Shown here piece by piece: positions 12,017 through 23,349 of a stretch of 64,000 bases of DNA. Numbering within the stretch: the stretch's first letter is position 1; every line of letters begins with the position of its first letter. The stretch lies in assembly GCF_036323735.1 (NCBI RefSeq), contig NC_086031.1:49553225-49617224 (forward strand), given 5' to 3'. A program made the translations under genes and the position numbers. Source of the stretch: Rattus norvegicus. Its lineage: Eukaryota; Chordata; Mammalia; Rodentia; Muridae. Under the pieces are notes generated by a model that did not search any database, was not told the DNA's origin, and saw only the letters and a program-made list of their open reading frames with translations.

Positions 12017-13935
12017 AGGAACACAGACGCCTAGTGGGTCCTAGACCAACTGTGTTCCTGTCTCCACCTCTCGTGAGAAGACATCTTCCCAGTCTGCACA
12101 CTGATGTTTGCCAGCCAGAAGGAAGCAGAGACTTGACTTTATTGAACAAAGTGGAACGGAACGGAACCAGGGAGGTTTGGGTGTCTGGCCTCCCAGGCGG
12201 CAGAAACAGCAGTGTGGGGAGGTGTCTGCCTTGATGGCAGGGATTCTGTGGGCTTCTGTTGGAGGTCACCTCTCCATTTAGGGTAGTCAGCTGGGTCTGG
12301 TGCCCTGGCTCTTTATGTGTAAGAGAGGGAAGGCTGCAGGCTCCCTGGACATCAAACACATGTGGGTAATCCAACAGGGTGTGGGGGGAGGTCAGCCAGA
12401 GCAAATGAGAAACAGGTGATGTCCATTTCCCTTCTGCTGGCTGGCTAGCACAGGAACTCAGGCAAAGGGAAAGAAAGGCTTTGTCTGGGAACAGCTTCTC
12501 TGGGACAGAGGGGAAAAACCTATAGCCAGGTGCTCTGAGTCCTACGGATCCTCAGCAGGGAGTCGTTTTAAGAGGTAAACAGTATTCGGAGGCAGGAATG
12601 AGATCTGATGGAAGAAAGGCACGATCAGGCCTGGGAACCAGGTGCATATAGGTCAGACTCCTTCTCCATGAGAAAGAGATAAGAAAAGACAGGGCTAAGG
12701 GAGGAAAAGACGAGATGAAGCTCTGACAGGCACTGAACTTCTGTGAAATGCAGGCTCCCTTCATCTGTTAAGGATCCAAAGAGCTAATGTGCACCACGGA
12801 AGAAGTTCTCAGGAGACAGCATCTAGACGGGGGGTTGGGGACCTTCCGACAGTGAAAGCTTTCCAGGAAAATAAGGTAGTGAGCCCTCTGTTACCAGGGG
12901 CATGTAAACAGAACACCCACCTGCCTGTGGTGCCACAGAGGGATTAATTTCAGCGTTTAGTGGGTGGCTCATCTAGACAATTTCCACTCGGTGGCTCTAA
13001 GAAATCCCAGGGAAGGCTGAGCAGGCTGTAGAGAGGAGGGCATCTCGCCCTTGCCTGTCCTGGGAGATGCTGCAGTGTGGTGCAAGGGCAGCTGAGCGAC
13101 GGCAGCTGAATGCAGCTGTGCACCCTGGGGACTGGAGATCCAGGAAGCCCCCTGCATCACTGAGCCCTGGGGCCAGAGGCTGGAGAAGTGGAAATGAATG
13201 TATCAGAGAGAGTAACAGGAGAGGAGAAACTGGTTGGGCAGCTTGGGACGAGGGGCAGGGAGGGGCTGATTACAACCCCAGGAGCAGACCTGGCACAGGA
13301 TAGAAAAATAAAACAAGAAGAGAGTGTCAGGAAACACCTGCCAGGGTCCCAGATGACTTAGTCCCATTTAAGGTCTCTGGGCTTGGAGTCAGCCAGTAAT
13401 GGGAAAAACATCATCCCAGACCTGTTTTGGGGGAGCCAGAGAAGCTCTGGGGCACCCCTGTTCCTTCTTGAACCTTCTCCCCAAGGTAAAGGGCCTACCT
13501 CTAAAACCTACTCATCCAGGTCTTTTCCTCTGCAACACAGAACCTAGGTTGTCTTGTGAGGGGACCAGCTCAGTCTTGCCATCAGGAGCAGCGGAATAGG
13601 ACTCCCTGTCTACCCTGGGATGGAGACTCAAGCCTAGCCTTGGGTGAAGCCATCCTGAAAGTGGCAGGGAGAGAAATGTCTGCTCAGTGGAAAGCAGGAG
13701 GCCCTGAGCCCTAAGGTCCTGTGTCACCTCCTATTCCACATGAGCACATTTACCAGCCAGCCCTGCATGCTGCCACAAACATTTCATCAACCTGTGATTC
13801 CAAAACTCCCCTCTAGCCAAACACCACTATTCAGGGAAGGGAGGTGGGAAGGGTTGCCCATGCACTTTCCAGGCCCCATAGAACTCCTGGAATCACCCAC
13901 CATGCCTGTGGGTGGAGCTTCTGATACTAGGTGAT

Positions 13936-13965
13936 CTTGCATATATTTGCATATCTTTGCATATT
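13936..13965 (+). promoter_or_regulatory. Three octamer-like sites at 10-bp spacing
   Basis: TTGCATAT occurs three times, starting at 13937, 13947 and 13957, exactly one helical turn apart. The middle copy contains a perfect POU octamer, ATTTGCAT (13945-13952). Confidence 0.55.
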
Positions 13966-14224
13966 CATAAACACCTGCCTGCTCAAGGCAAGCTATCTAC
14001 AGTCACATGTCCACTTTCCGCCAAGGCACCGGAGGAAGGATGGTGAGAAGTGCTTGGGAAAGGAGGTCATCCCACAGCACTCAATATAATATAGTCCAGA
14101 GTGCATTCTCCGAAGCAACCCTTTCCCAGCCCTCCTCCCCAACGCCCCAGTGCCTTAGAAATGGATAGCTTCCTGCCTCTCCTCCTTAATTGTATTTGGT
14201 CGGTGCTTCTGAGGGTAGAGAACA

Positions 14225-14238
14225 GTTGCCATGGAAAC
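14225..14238 (+). promoter_or_regulatory. RFX X-box-like palindrome
   Basis: GTTGCCATGGAAAC fits the RFX X-box form with a 2-base spacer. Confidence 0.45.
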
Positions 14239-16341
14239 CCATCCATGGATGCCAGACACCTTCTGTGAAGAAATGGGACTGAACGCCAAGACCTGGCTTC
14301 TTTCTCACCCTGACCTCAGGTCTTTCCTGTCTTGCTCTGTCCAGTCTTTCCTGGAAGGCTGAACGTTTGGGGAGTCAACAAACTGACTGTTTTAATCTTC
14401 AGATGAAGAGGCGATGGGCTGAAGTATGACTTGGGGTATAACTGTAATTTTAACTTCTCTGTGTTAATATAAGTTGTCTTTGATCCACCCAGGTTGTGCA
14501 CAAGGTCTAGTCCCTGCCTCTGCTCTTACAGGATGAGCCATGGGAGGGGCCTCTTCCACTCATATGGGGGAAACTGAGCCCTAGAGGAGGAACCAGAACT
14601 TAGGACTTCTGGACAAAGAGTCGGGAAATATAGCTTTCTGCTTTGCCCCAGAGCTGGCCTAGTGTCCTTCCTCCATAATCAAAACTATCTCATATGGACT
14701 GTCAAGGTAGGGTACTCGACTTGGCCTATTTCCCCTGGGACGGGCCCTCAGCCTTCTATGCTTCCAGCACTCTCCAGGGAGACCATACTCGGCAGCTTCG
14801 GGTTAGGGAAGGGACAGAGAGCTTGTTTAGATCATCTGCAACCCAGGTGAGACTGGAAAGGGATGACCAGATTTCAGTGCTTCCCCTTCATTCCAGAAAG
14901 GCTCTCACTTGAGGCTGCCCCAGCTCCCTGCCCTTTACCTGTAGAGTCGGGTCTGAGACAGCACAGGGAATGTGTATGAGCTGACACTGGGCCTCATGGG
15001 CGGGAGCAAAAACTCCATGACTTTAGCCATTCGGAGACATCATAACAGCCTTGTCCCCAGATGCCTCTGTGCTGCACACCAAGGGCCTTCCCTAACCCTG
15101 GGCATACTTGTACAGGCCCTGGGATGCCCACCTTCCCCACCTTCTTCCTTACGCCTCCTGGTGTCTTCCTCATCTTCACATAGGAAAAAGGCTTGGCCTA
15201 GAGTCAACAACTGCCTCCTATCAACTGATTCCAGACAGTGTATTCTGGGGCCTGATGCCACTGTATCTTGGTCTTCTCACCCAGAGGCCACATGGCGACC
15301 TCTGCAGACTTCCCACCTCTCTCCTCCACCTGAGAGCGAACCTCCATCGCTCTCTAGGAGGCCACTGGAATGGCTCTGCTGGCCCAAGGCCAGTACACAC
15401 ACCTCCATCAGACCCTTCCACACCTGTGGGCTCCTCCTCCTCTTAGGTGTTCCACAAAAGAGCAGCAATTGAGGATTCTTCTGCTCAAGCAGCAGGCTCT
15501 TGGCTTTGGCCCAGCATCTGACCAGCTAGAAAGGGAGGAGTTCCCCGGCCCCCAAACCCCCATAATTGTTAAGTGATCTCCTGGAAGTGTGCTGGAGTGT
15601 CCTAGAAAGGACACCTAGGCAGGACTAAGAGAGCACAGCTCAAGTTCTCTTCCTCTCCTGCTCCGAACCTGCTCTAGGACCATCTTTCAGAGTTTCCGTG
15701 GTGACCCTTCTTGAGAAGCAGCTAAGAGGCCTTTTATGGTCAGTGTGGGAAATGCCTTGACTAGGGAAAGAGGGCTAGATTAACTAACCAACCCCAAACA
15801 GGGGAAGCCCTGACCTTGAAAATGGGGCTGTGCCCTCTACTCCAACACTCATCTTCCCGTGCCTGAAGCGTATGAAGACCCTTTCCCCCTCAGTCCTTTC
15901 AGATGATGTTCATTCATTCCAAGATAGCCCCATGTCTCAAGGCCCAATTCCACGGCCACCTCCTCCAGTGAGGCCTAAGACAGGCCCCCCCTTTTCCGTC
16001 CCTCTCCAGACCCCAGTCCAGTTTTCCTCCCCCACATAGCCCTCCTGGTGCCAAGTGTTCTGTTGCCCTTACTGTCTAAGCCCTTTGAATGGCAAGCTGC
16101 TTGAGGGCAGGATCTCTGATACACTCAACAGGCAATAAGGTGGCACTTCTGCCTGTCACCTCTATACACTCCACCCTATCCCTCCTTTCCACTGTCAAAT
16201 CGAAATTTGGGGGCAGCCTAAAGGCACAAGGCAGTTTTCCTCCCTTTGCCCTTGTTCAGTCTTCTGACTGCCTCTACCAGAGAGAGCTATCTGTGTCAGA
16301 GGTGGAATCCCTGTTCAACAGACCCTCAGCACCCCACAGCT

Positions 16342-16366
16342 GGGGGTGGGGTGGGGTGGGGGGAGG
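16342..16366 (+). other. G-rich run with G-quadruplex pattern
   Basis: Four or more consecutive G-runs of 4-6 bases separated by single T residues (GGGGGTGGGGTGGGGTGGGG and onward). Confidence 0.7.
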
Positions 16367-17561
16367 TCTCAGGATGACTGCAGCAGGCCGAACAGGTTTC
16401 CTTCAGCATTCTCCAGGGGCCTTGGACCAGCATTAGCTTCTCTCTCCATCAATATGGTCACTTGGACCGCCACCCTCCTCTTGGCCCCGCCCTTTCACAC
16501 GCTCAGGACACGCCCCTTCCCAGCCCCCAGCAGAGCCGGTACCCGCCTACAAGGTACCCAGGAAGATGGGGTCCCTGGGCTTTGACGCCTGAGGACCCAT
16601 ATCCACTGCAACAAGTCTGTGCACTTAAGGTGGCTAGCAGCCGGTCTCCTACAGCTCCTGGACTGCCAGTGCCAGTTTCCAAGGCACAGCAGCCTTGTTA
16701 GGCACATCCTCCATGTATCCCTGTCTGAGGACAGGGGCTCCACAGAAAGAAAACACGGTTCCCGGGCTGGCTCTGGATTTTTTCCTCGGACTGTTCAGGC
16801 TTGGAGAACAATGGAGCAGCTCTCTGGCTTCCTCCACCGAGGAAGCTTTGTCCCTCCCTTCCCGCCAGCTTGGCTTTCATTAGCCAAAGGGCAAAGGCTT
16901 CTCCGGAGTCTCCTTGCAAAAGCCCAGACCTTTTAGGGGGACAGGGGTGACTGCTTGGGGCTGGGGGAAAGGACGTGTATCCAGATGCACACAGCTGGCT
17001 GCTCGCCCGACTCCCTGGCCCCAGACTCTTCTTGTTGCCAGGTCCCCCACACCCGGGGAAATCCGACTCAAGCTCCCACCCGGGATTCACAGAGGAAGTG
17101 GAGCCTCAGCTCTGCTCCAAGGACCAACTAGCCCTTACATCTGCTTTCCTCACATCTTTGCCCTAGATCTGGGCTCTTACCAAGGCTTTCCTAGCCATGC
17201 TGGATGCTGTGTTACTCAGCGCAGACCACTCCTCAGCTGGTGTTTCTACCAACCTCACCGCCGTTTGCCATATTAGGACTACGGACTTCAAAATTCAGGG
17301 AAGCTAATGATTTCTAAGCACCCAAGTCTCCCGTCCCCATTGTCCACCCTCACTTACAACAGGCCACAGCAGAACCCAGGCTCCCATCAGCGACATCTTT
17401 AAGACACACACGTTAGCCAGACACAGCTGGAGGTAGGCCAGCTCTGCACATCTGGGCAGTAATGCCTCTCCTAACCTGGCCAGTGATCGCTATAAGGGGA
17501 GAAAGGGTTTGGAAAGCTTCGCTTTCACCACCTCTCCCTGAAGCTGGCCAGGAGAAAACCA

Positions 17562-17583
17562 GGGGCGGGGTGGGGCGGGGCGG
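17562..17583 (+). other. G-rich tract next to the Nav1 exon donor
   Basis: The plus strand has four or more runs of G (GGGGCGGGGTGGGGCGGGG) starting ten bases beyond the donor GT of the short first exon. In the pre-mRNA the run is C-rich. The G-rich DNA strand fits a G-quadruplex pattern, and the C-rich strand an i-motif pattern. Confidence 0.6.
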
Positions 17584-17593
17584 CAAGACTTAC

Positions 17594-18359
17594 CTAGCAT
17601 TTGGCTGAAGAGTAGCTGCTCCAGGTCGCCCAGCACGGTAACCACAAGCTCGGGGTCCACCTTGAGGAAGGCCCGCTCCTCCTGGCCCTTGGCAGAGGGC
17701 ACAGTCCCTGAGCCCTTTTGCGCCTTAGCCTTGCTGGAAAGTAGCTCGTCATCCGATTTGCCATCATCGCTCACCGCTGCCTCGGGCGCCTTGCTGAGAG
17801 GCTTGACCTCTGCATAGGGTCCCCGAGGGATCCGGCTAGGTTTGCCTAGGCTGGGTGCTAGCGGTGCCAGTGGGGTCTTGGCGCCGCCCGCAGGGCCACC
17901 TTTGGGCTGGAAGAGCGAATGCTCAGACTTGGACAGTGTCTTGGACATCAGAGGAGTCTCGCGGCCCTTGGGCCCCAATTTGCCCAAACCCTTGGGTGCC
18001 TTGGCCATATCATCGCTCCACTCAGGCTCATACAGTTGCAGCTTTTTCTCGGAGTCCGTGAGAAACGAGAGGTTGGTGAGCGACTTCTGTTTGCGCAGGT
18101 TGGAGACAGGCAGCCCGCCGGGAACACGACTGTCCACGCTGCCGGACTTGAAGACCTTCAGCTCCGCTGCACTGGCCTTGGCCATACTGCCACTGCTGCC
18201 TGCCGCCTTGGCGCGCTTGGGCAGCATGCCTCTCCCGTCCGCCGCAGCTGCCTTTCTGCTGGCTCCCCGAGGCTCGTCCGCACCCTCGTCGCCGCCGCTG
18301 CCGCTGCCGCCGCTCAGCTCCACCTCGGGCTGCACGCTCTTGACGCTGCTGCCCAGCAT
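17594..18359 (-). CDS. Nav1: Nav1 short-form first coding exon (neuron navigator 1 N-terminus)
   Basis: This exon encodes residues 1-255 of neuron navigator 1, a large microtubule plus-end-associated protein of developing neurons involved in neurite guidance. I recognise the protein from its opening (MLGSSVKSVQ), the block KQKSLTNLSFLTDSEKKLQL (residues 91-110) and the acidic-hydrophobic stretch VDPELVVTVLGDLEQLLFSQ near the end. The exon is basic, Ser/Pro/Lys-rich and probably disordered, with no catalytic domain; the coiled coils and AAA+ ATPase of Nav1 lie in later exons outside the window. Residues 175-178 are SRIP, an SxIP-type EB1-binding motif. The start is the ATG at 18359, with A at -3 and no in-frame upstream ATG in the open frame. 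The exon ends after 255 codons plus one base at a GTAAGT donor (GT at 17593-17592), so it leaves in phase 1. Reading on past the donor into the intron is not coding. Confidence 0.96.
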
Positions 18360-18379
18360 TCTGCCTGTGAGGAGCGCAT
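18314..18379 (-). CDS. Upstream ORF overlapping the Nav1 start codon
   Basis: An ATG at 18379, 20 bases upstream of the Nav1 ATG, opens a 21-codon frame that ends at TGA (18316-18314). It runs in another frame through the Nav1 start and overlaps the Nav1 coding sequence by 46 bases. The ATG context is weak (T at -3), so ribosomes could scan past it to the Nav1 ATG, which has A at -3. Its role as a translational brake is an inference. It applies only if transcription of the short form starts above 18379, which the CpG-rich leader suggests. Confidence 0.4.
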   Translation of the reverse strand: MRSSQAECWAAASRACSPRWS

Positions 18380-18899
18380 GGACGATCCGCGCGTCTGCAG
18401 GCACGGGGCGGGGGAGGGGGCGGGAGCGCCGGGAGAGGAGGGGGCGGGTTGGGGGGGGGAGGACGGAAGAAACCGCGGAGGAAGGGGAGAGGAAGGGGAG
18501 GGAGCAAGGGGGCGAGCGGAGGGCGAAGGGGAAGGGGAAGAAATGCGGAGAAGGGAGCCCGGGAAGAGGAAAAGGCAAGGAAATAGCGGGTTGATGGGGC
18601 GGGGTCGAAGGAAAAGGGGCGGGGCGGGGAGAATATAAATTAAAAAATTTAAATCAGTCAAAGGAACGATAGAAGATCAGCGGCTCCATCAAAGCCGGGA
18701 CGTGCTGTGATGCTGGTATCTCGTCTCGGTACCCCGGCTGCCGATCCGTGCTGCGGGCTGCACACTCCCGGGCAGCGCCCTCTCTACACTCCTCCCTCCA
18801 GCTCGAGAGGCTGCGGGCTGCAGCTCCCAGCGAAAGAGGGGAGGGGGAAGGCGGGGAGCAAACAGGAGGAGGGGTGGAGTGTGCGCAGGGGGAGGGAGG

Positions 18900-20340
18900 T
18901 AGGGGAGAGAGTGTGTCTATTTCTGGCTCGGGAGGGGGAGGTGTCTGTGAGCTGAGCCCTGGGGGCACAGAGAGGATCCCACCAGTTTTTCTCCTTGCTT
19001 TCTACAGACAGATGGGGTAGAAGGTTCCCTGCTGCATCTGGGAAAAAGCATGAGTGGAGGAGGGGAGACTAAGGGGTACAAGTGAAGGTGCTGGGAAAGG
19101 GTGTCTTAGACCCAGAAGAAAGAGTGGCCCTGTAGGTCTTGGGTAGAAACTAGCAGAGTCTGAAGGAAGTTCCCACAAACCTTTGGTTTCCCTCAGAAAT
19201 TCTCTTCAGTTTCTAAGATACAGTTTGCCCTCCTACACCCAGAAGGGACACAGGGCAGGACAGGGTGCTTTAGACAGAGCCCAGGGTTGACAGGGAAGGG
19301 GAACTGAGGTGTTGAAGAGGCTAACCCTTGGGAGCAGGAGTCTGAGTCTCCATTCCACTTGATCACGTGACCTTGTCAAAGTCATTGAGTCTCAGTTCCT
19401 CTTACAAAGGTTATAATACTAGCTCCCCAGTTAAAAGGGTTTTGGGACACTAAGGACTCAGAGCAGAGTTAGTCTAGGTCCCTTGGCAGAGCTGCAGAAC
19501 CGATTTAAAAGATCCTGGATATGTCTGAACAGGATAGGAGCTCTCCAAGTGCCATGCTATCCCAGAGTAGGTATTAACAACTCAGGCTCTGAGGCCTGAA
19601 TGCTGGACACTGGGGTGCTGACTAGAGCCCAGGATACTCTAACTTCCATGACCCCGGGGCTGGATTGAGATTCTATAAAGCTTTCTAGGACAGAGACTGT
19701 AGCAGACAGGCTGCGTTTAGCACGGTGCGGAGTATGGGATTATTGGGCAGAGAGGTGCTTGGCAAGAGAACTGTGGACTTTTAGCTGACCTTGGAGATCC
19801 AGAGAAAGATGAAGAGTGTCTACGCATCAGGAACTTAATGTCTGGCAGGGATTCAAGGCAGACAACCCAAGACTTGGGGAAATAACTTTGTCCCAGGGAA
19901 GATGCAGTGTCACCCACTTGTCTCTGGAAGACAGGCGTGGTCATGTTGTGTTCTAGTTACAGCAATGACAGGAGGTGCCGCCTCAGTGTGCAGGCAGAGG
20001 TCTGGGTGTTGAGAGTCACCAGGCAGACTGTCCTCAGAGGCCCTAAGTCCCGATCTTTGGAAACTCAGAGTTGGAGCCAAGCCTACGAGAAATCTGAAGC
20101 TGGTCAACTGGATAGCCCAGTTGAGGGCTATCCAGGTAGACTATGCGCAAGCATGGACAATGTCACAGAACACACAAACACTCATGGTTATACCTGAACA
20201 TCAGCTCCTAGTTCAAGAGCTAGAGCTTCTCTGATCCCACAGATGACGTGTAAGAGTGTCACAAACCACTGGACCTTGGGATCCTCCTGCTTCGACCCCC
20301 CAGAGTGGTAGGATTATGGGAAGAAACCATCATTTGTAAA
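18900..20340. other. Upstream flank of the short promoter
   Basis: The sequence becomes ordinary above about 18900. A MIR-like remnant (TGATCACGTGACCTTGTCAA, then GTCTCAGTTCCTCTTACAAA) occupies about 19325-19450. The rest appears unique apart from the hairpin at 20108-20135. Confidence 0.55.
20108..20135. repeat. Perfect 11-bp inverted repeat
   Basis: CTGGATAGCCC (20108-20118) and GGGCTATCCAG (20125-20135) are exact reverse complements around a 6-base loop. Confidence 0.9.
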
Positions 20341-22560
20341 GTTCTCATTCTGTTCTAGCTGCCATTCTGTAATTTATACAATTATTATTTATACAATAAA
20401 TGCTCTGACCCAACCGCACAGGGATGTTGCTTTGTCTACAAATTGCAATTTGGAAACCAATGGAGGCCTGTGGGCTGATTCACTAAGTTGTTGATTGTTA
20501 TTGATAATTCCCCAACACCCGGCATAAAAATTCTTCTCCTCTGGTGACCATCCTGACTGAACAACACCATGTCCATCCACTCGTGTCTACTGCTGCAGCC
20601 AATACTCCTGGCTCAACCTGACCCTTCCTCTCTGACGTGCCTGTCTGTAGGAAAGCCTTCAGCATTTTGTGAGGCCCTAGTCCATGAGTTGTTCTATCCA
20701 CCTGCATTTCCTTTGCTCCGGATGCCCACTGCCCCCGGGACCTGACCTTCCTTCCTCCATGGTTGCCTCATTCCCTCACTTGATCCCGTGTGTCGGCTTA
20801 TGTCTTCCTCCTCTTCTCTGTATCCTCTTTGTTCCTCTAGGCCGTCTCTCACGGGATGTTGTATTCCCCAAATCTCAGTCCCTTTCCTTCCTCCAGTAAA
20901 CAGCCCCTGAAATTCTGCTTCTCTACAGAATAAGACAGACCAGATGAAGGAAAGATCGTTCCTCAGCCTCTTGGCTGAAATCAAGTCAGTATCTGTTCTT
21001 ACCAGAAGGGAGGCACCTCCCTTTTCTACCTTCTAAGCCTGGGGTCCCTCCCCTCCCACACAGCATGTCACCTGTTGGTTTCTGAAATGTAAAATACTAT
21101 CTATGCACAATGTCACAAACTGACTCGTTGCCAGGCTTCTTGAGAGCAGTCTTCCTCCTGTCTTTAAAGGGTTTGGCCATGGCCAGGTAGTGGTCCCTCC
21201 ACACACCGTCTTGGAATACCCCAAGGCTCCAACACACCTCCGTCTCACTCTTTCTCATTCTTTTCACATCCCCAGCGTTTCCCAACCGTCCTCTTCTGTA
21301 GGGAGGATGCTCTGCTGCCGTGGCAACAGCCATCCTGGCATCTGTCGATAAAGCCAAGATGTACAGAGTGTTCCCTCCAGTGATTCCTAAAAAGAGAGGG
21401 TTCTGCCATGCCCTACTGTCCCCAAGATCAGCCCCGAGCCCCTCAGACTCAGCTATTTCTCCCTTTGCCACCCTGTGAAAATGCCAGGTCTCAAATGTCT
21501 CATTGCATGGAGGCCAGTGATCCTCAAGGGACTGCAAGATGGGGGTTGGGGGGAGGAGTGGACTGGGTAGACAAAGGGTGCTACTGATGTCAGTGACCTG
21601 AGGGCTGGCTCCTGCCAGTTCCTACTGGGGAGGTGGGGAAAGAGGCTGGTTTGGGATCATTTATATCTTCAGTCCCTAGCTCTCCTGTAACTCAATGCCC
21701 CGTTTCTACCCATTTCTGTGCTGGGATGAGGATGTGCAATTCAACCATGTCTGCTGACTGATAGCTTGAAGCAATGTAAGGAATGGAGATGTAGGTGTGG
21801 GGCCAGGGAGAGGCACACTGTGGGGAACTCTACATTCTCACACCCCTGGGACTGGAAATGATGTTGTAACACCGGGGTGGTGGGTGGTCTGGGGCTCCGC
21901 TGCTTCTTGGGACGGTGTTAGCAGAGCTGGGGCAAAGGCAGTGGAAGGGAGAAGAAGGTAGAAATGAGAGCTGGGCTCTTCCTGACCTGATGACCTTGAA
22001 AGGTGACCTTGGGGGAAGGAATGTAAGGACGAGAGTAGTGGGGGGCTGAACCCAGGACAGAGTTTGGGGACTGACAGCACTCTTGTTTCAGTGCCCAGAG
22101 TCAGGAGCTGGAGAACAAAGACGAGAAACCCAACCATGAGTGCCTGCAAGCCTGGCCCATCCCAGGCTAGGTCCTGGAGCCATCAACCCCAAAGAGTGAC
22201 AGGCTCGCCTTTAAGGCTTGCTGTGCTCATCCCTCTTTGATAACCTTCTTTGTAACTTTCCAAGAAGATTCTGACATGCCCCTGTCTCTGTAGAATGCTG
22301 CTCCCCACTTCCTTCTACCAGGTCATTTCCCTAAGTCACTCTACCCCACAGTAGGTGGGCAAGGCCAGGCCAAAGACTGTGGAAACAGCTGATGTGTGAG
22401 CACAACGTCTCTAGAAAGACAGCTCTTGGTTACTCATGCTGGTTCAGGTCCGCTGGGATAGATGTTGGGGATTTAACAAAACACAAAACAAACCCTTTTC
22501 CTCCGTGGGAAAAGACAGACAACAGATTGGCTAGAGATACCGGCTACTTCAAAGCTCTAA
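20340..22560. other. Unique intronic sequence
   Basis: No repeat family or exon recognised. A short A/T-rich run lies at 20370-20400. The minus-strand open frame at 21097-21537 has no splice or family support. Confidence 0.5.
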
Positions 22561-22569
22561 GGAGGGACC

Positions 22570-22720
22570 AACAGGATAGCTCAGCGGGCAAGCACACCTG
22601 CCACTAACTGGCTTGACAACTTCCGTTCCATGCCCAGAACCCACATCGTGGAGCTGACTCCTAAGAGTTGTCCTCTAAGTTCCCACAGACACACACACAA
22701 AATGGATGTTTAAAAAAAAA
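22570..22720 (+). repeat. tRNA-derived SINE (B3-like), diverged
   Basis: ACAGGATAGCTCAGCGGGCA, CAGAACCCACATCGTGGAGC and an A-run ending near 22720 suggest an older B3-type element. Confidence 0.55.
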
Positions 22721-22730
22721 AATGCTAAGG

Positions 22731-22904
22731 GCTGGAGAGATGGCTCAGCGGTTAGAGCACCGACTGCTCTTCCCGAGGTCCTGAGTTCAAATCCCAGCAA
22801 CCACATGGTCGCTCACAACCATCTGTAATGGGACCTGATGCCCTCTTCTGGTGTGTCTGAAGACAGCTACAGTGTGCTTATATATAATAAATGAATAAAT
22901 CTTT
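22731..22904 (+). repeat. B2 SINE inserted at the tail of an older SINE
   Basis: A full B2 (GCTGGAGAGATGGCTCAGCG ... TATATATAATAAATGAATAA). The flanks end AAATGCTAAGG at 22720-22730 and again at 22909-22919, a clear target-site duplication placing the insertion at the A-tail of the preceding element. Confidence 0.93.
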
Positions 22905-23349
22905 AAAAAAATGCTAAGGAGACACAGAGCTGGGATGAAAATAAGAAATTCATGGTGTATTTTTTGAAAGTCAACAAGGAAGGTGAGACGTTAGAGAGAA
23001 AGAAGCAGGGAGGCTGCAGGAAGTTGGGGGAGAGAGGTGAGGAGGGGCGGGACACAGAGGGCTTTTGGGGTCTTTATATACAGATGTCATTCAGAATAAC
23101 ACTGGCAGGTCAGGGAGAGAGAGACCTGGCTTCCTTTTGAGTCTCATGTAGAGGCAAACTGTACTGGTCCTTGGCTGAATGGTGAACCCTGCCGAAAGAC
23201 AGTGGTGGAGACAGTGGTTGCAAGAGTGACCAGCAATGGCATACCGCAGCAGAGTCATTAGAATCTGCTCATGGGCTAAATCTGGGTGTGCAGGAAAGGG
23301 GAGGTCAAGAATTAATATTTGGGGCCTGTACAGCTCTTGGATGGGTGTT

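Larger units (their letters stand above)
12020..17480. other. Long unique-looking intron stretch
   Basis: This is one of the largest intervals with few SINEs. It holds the octamer array (13936-13965), an X-box palindrome (14225-14238) and a G-rich run (16342-16366). Open frames such as 14972-15472 and 16698-17090 have no family or splice support. The low density of young repeats near a developmental promoter would fit regulatory constraint, which is an inference. Confidence 0.5.
1..17593 (-). other. Nav1: Nav1 intron downstream of the short first exon (partial)
   Basis: The donor at 17593 opens an intron that runs to the left edge of the window. I found no acceptor and coding segment matching the next Nav1 exon, which in the family encodes a conserved DLRQNLEETMSSL block, so that exon lies outside the window. 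The interval holds the SINEs, microsatellites and motifs listed separately. Confidence 0.75.
17540..18900 (-). promoter_or_regulatory. Nav1: CpG island promoter of the Nav1 short form
   Basis: This is the only long GC- and CpG-dense stretch in the window. It covers the first coding exon and the region upstream of it. Between 18405 and 18630 it contains repeated GC boxes (GGGCGG/CCGCCC cores) and a nearly pure purine plus strand. A 23-base A/T-only patch at 18632-18654 interrupts the island and contains a TATAAAT on the plus strand. No single start site can be fixed from sequence; a dispersed CpG-island promoter is the likely type. The exact edges are estimates. Confidence 0.8.

Noticed and set aside
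14972..15472. 166-codon plus-strand frame
   Set aside because: Largest plus-strand frame in unique intron, but no family resemblance, no clear acceptor/donor pair and a Ser/Pro-rich composition typical of chance frames here.
1..17593. Next shared Nav1 exon
   Set aside because: I looked for a phase-1 acceptor followed by the conserved DLRQNLEETMSSL-type segment on the minus strand and saw none, so it lies outside the window.
17490..18578. 362-codon minus-strand frame around the Nav1 first exon
   Set aside because: It begins at a TTG, not an ATG, and runs past a strong GTAAGT donor at 17593. Only 17594-18359 is taken as coding.
17842..18638. Long plus-strand frames (250 and 239 codons) over the Nav1 exon
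   Set aside because: They are antisense shadows created by GC-rich, stop-poor sequence; no domain or splice signals.
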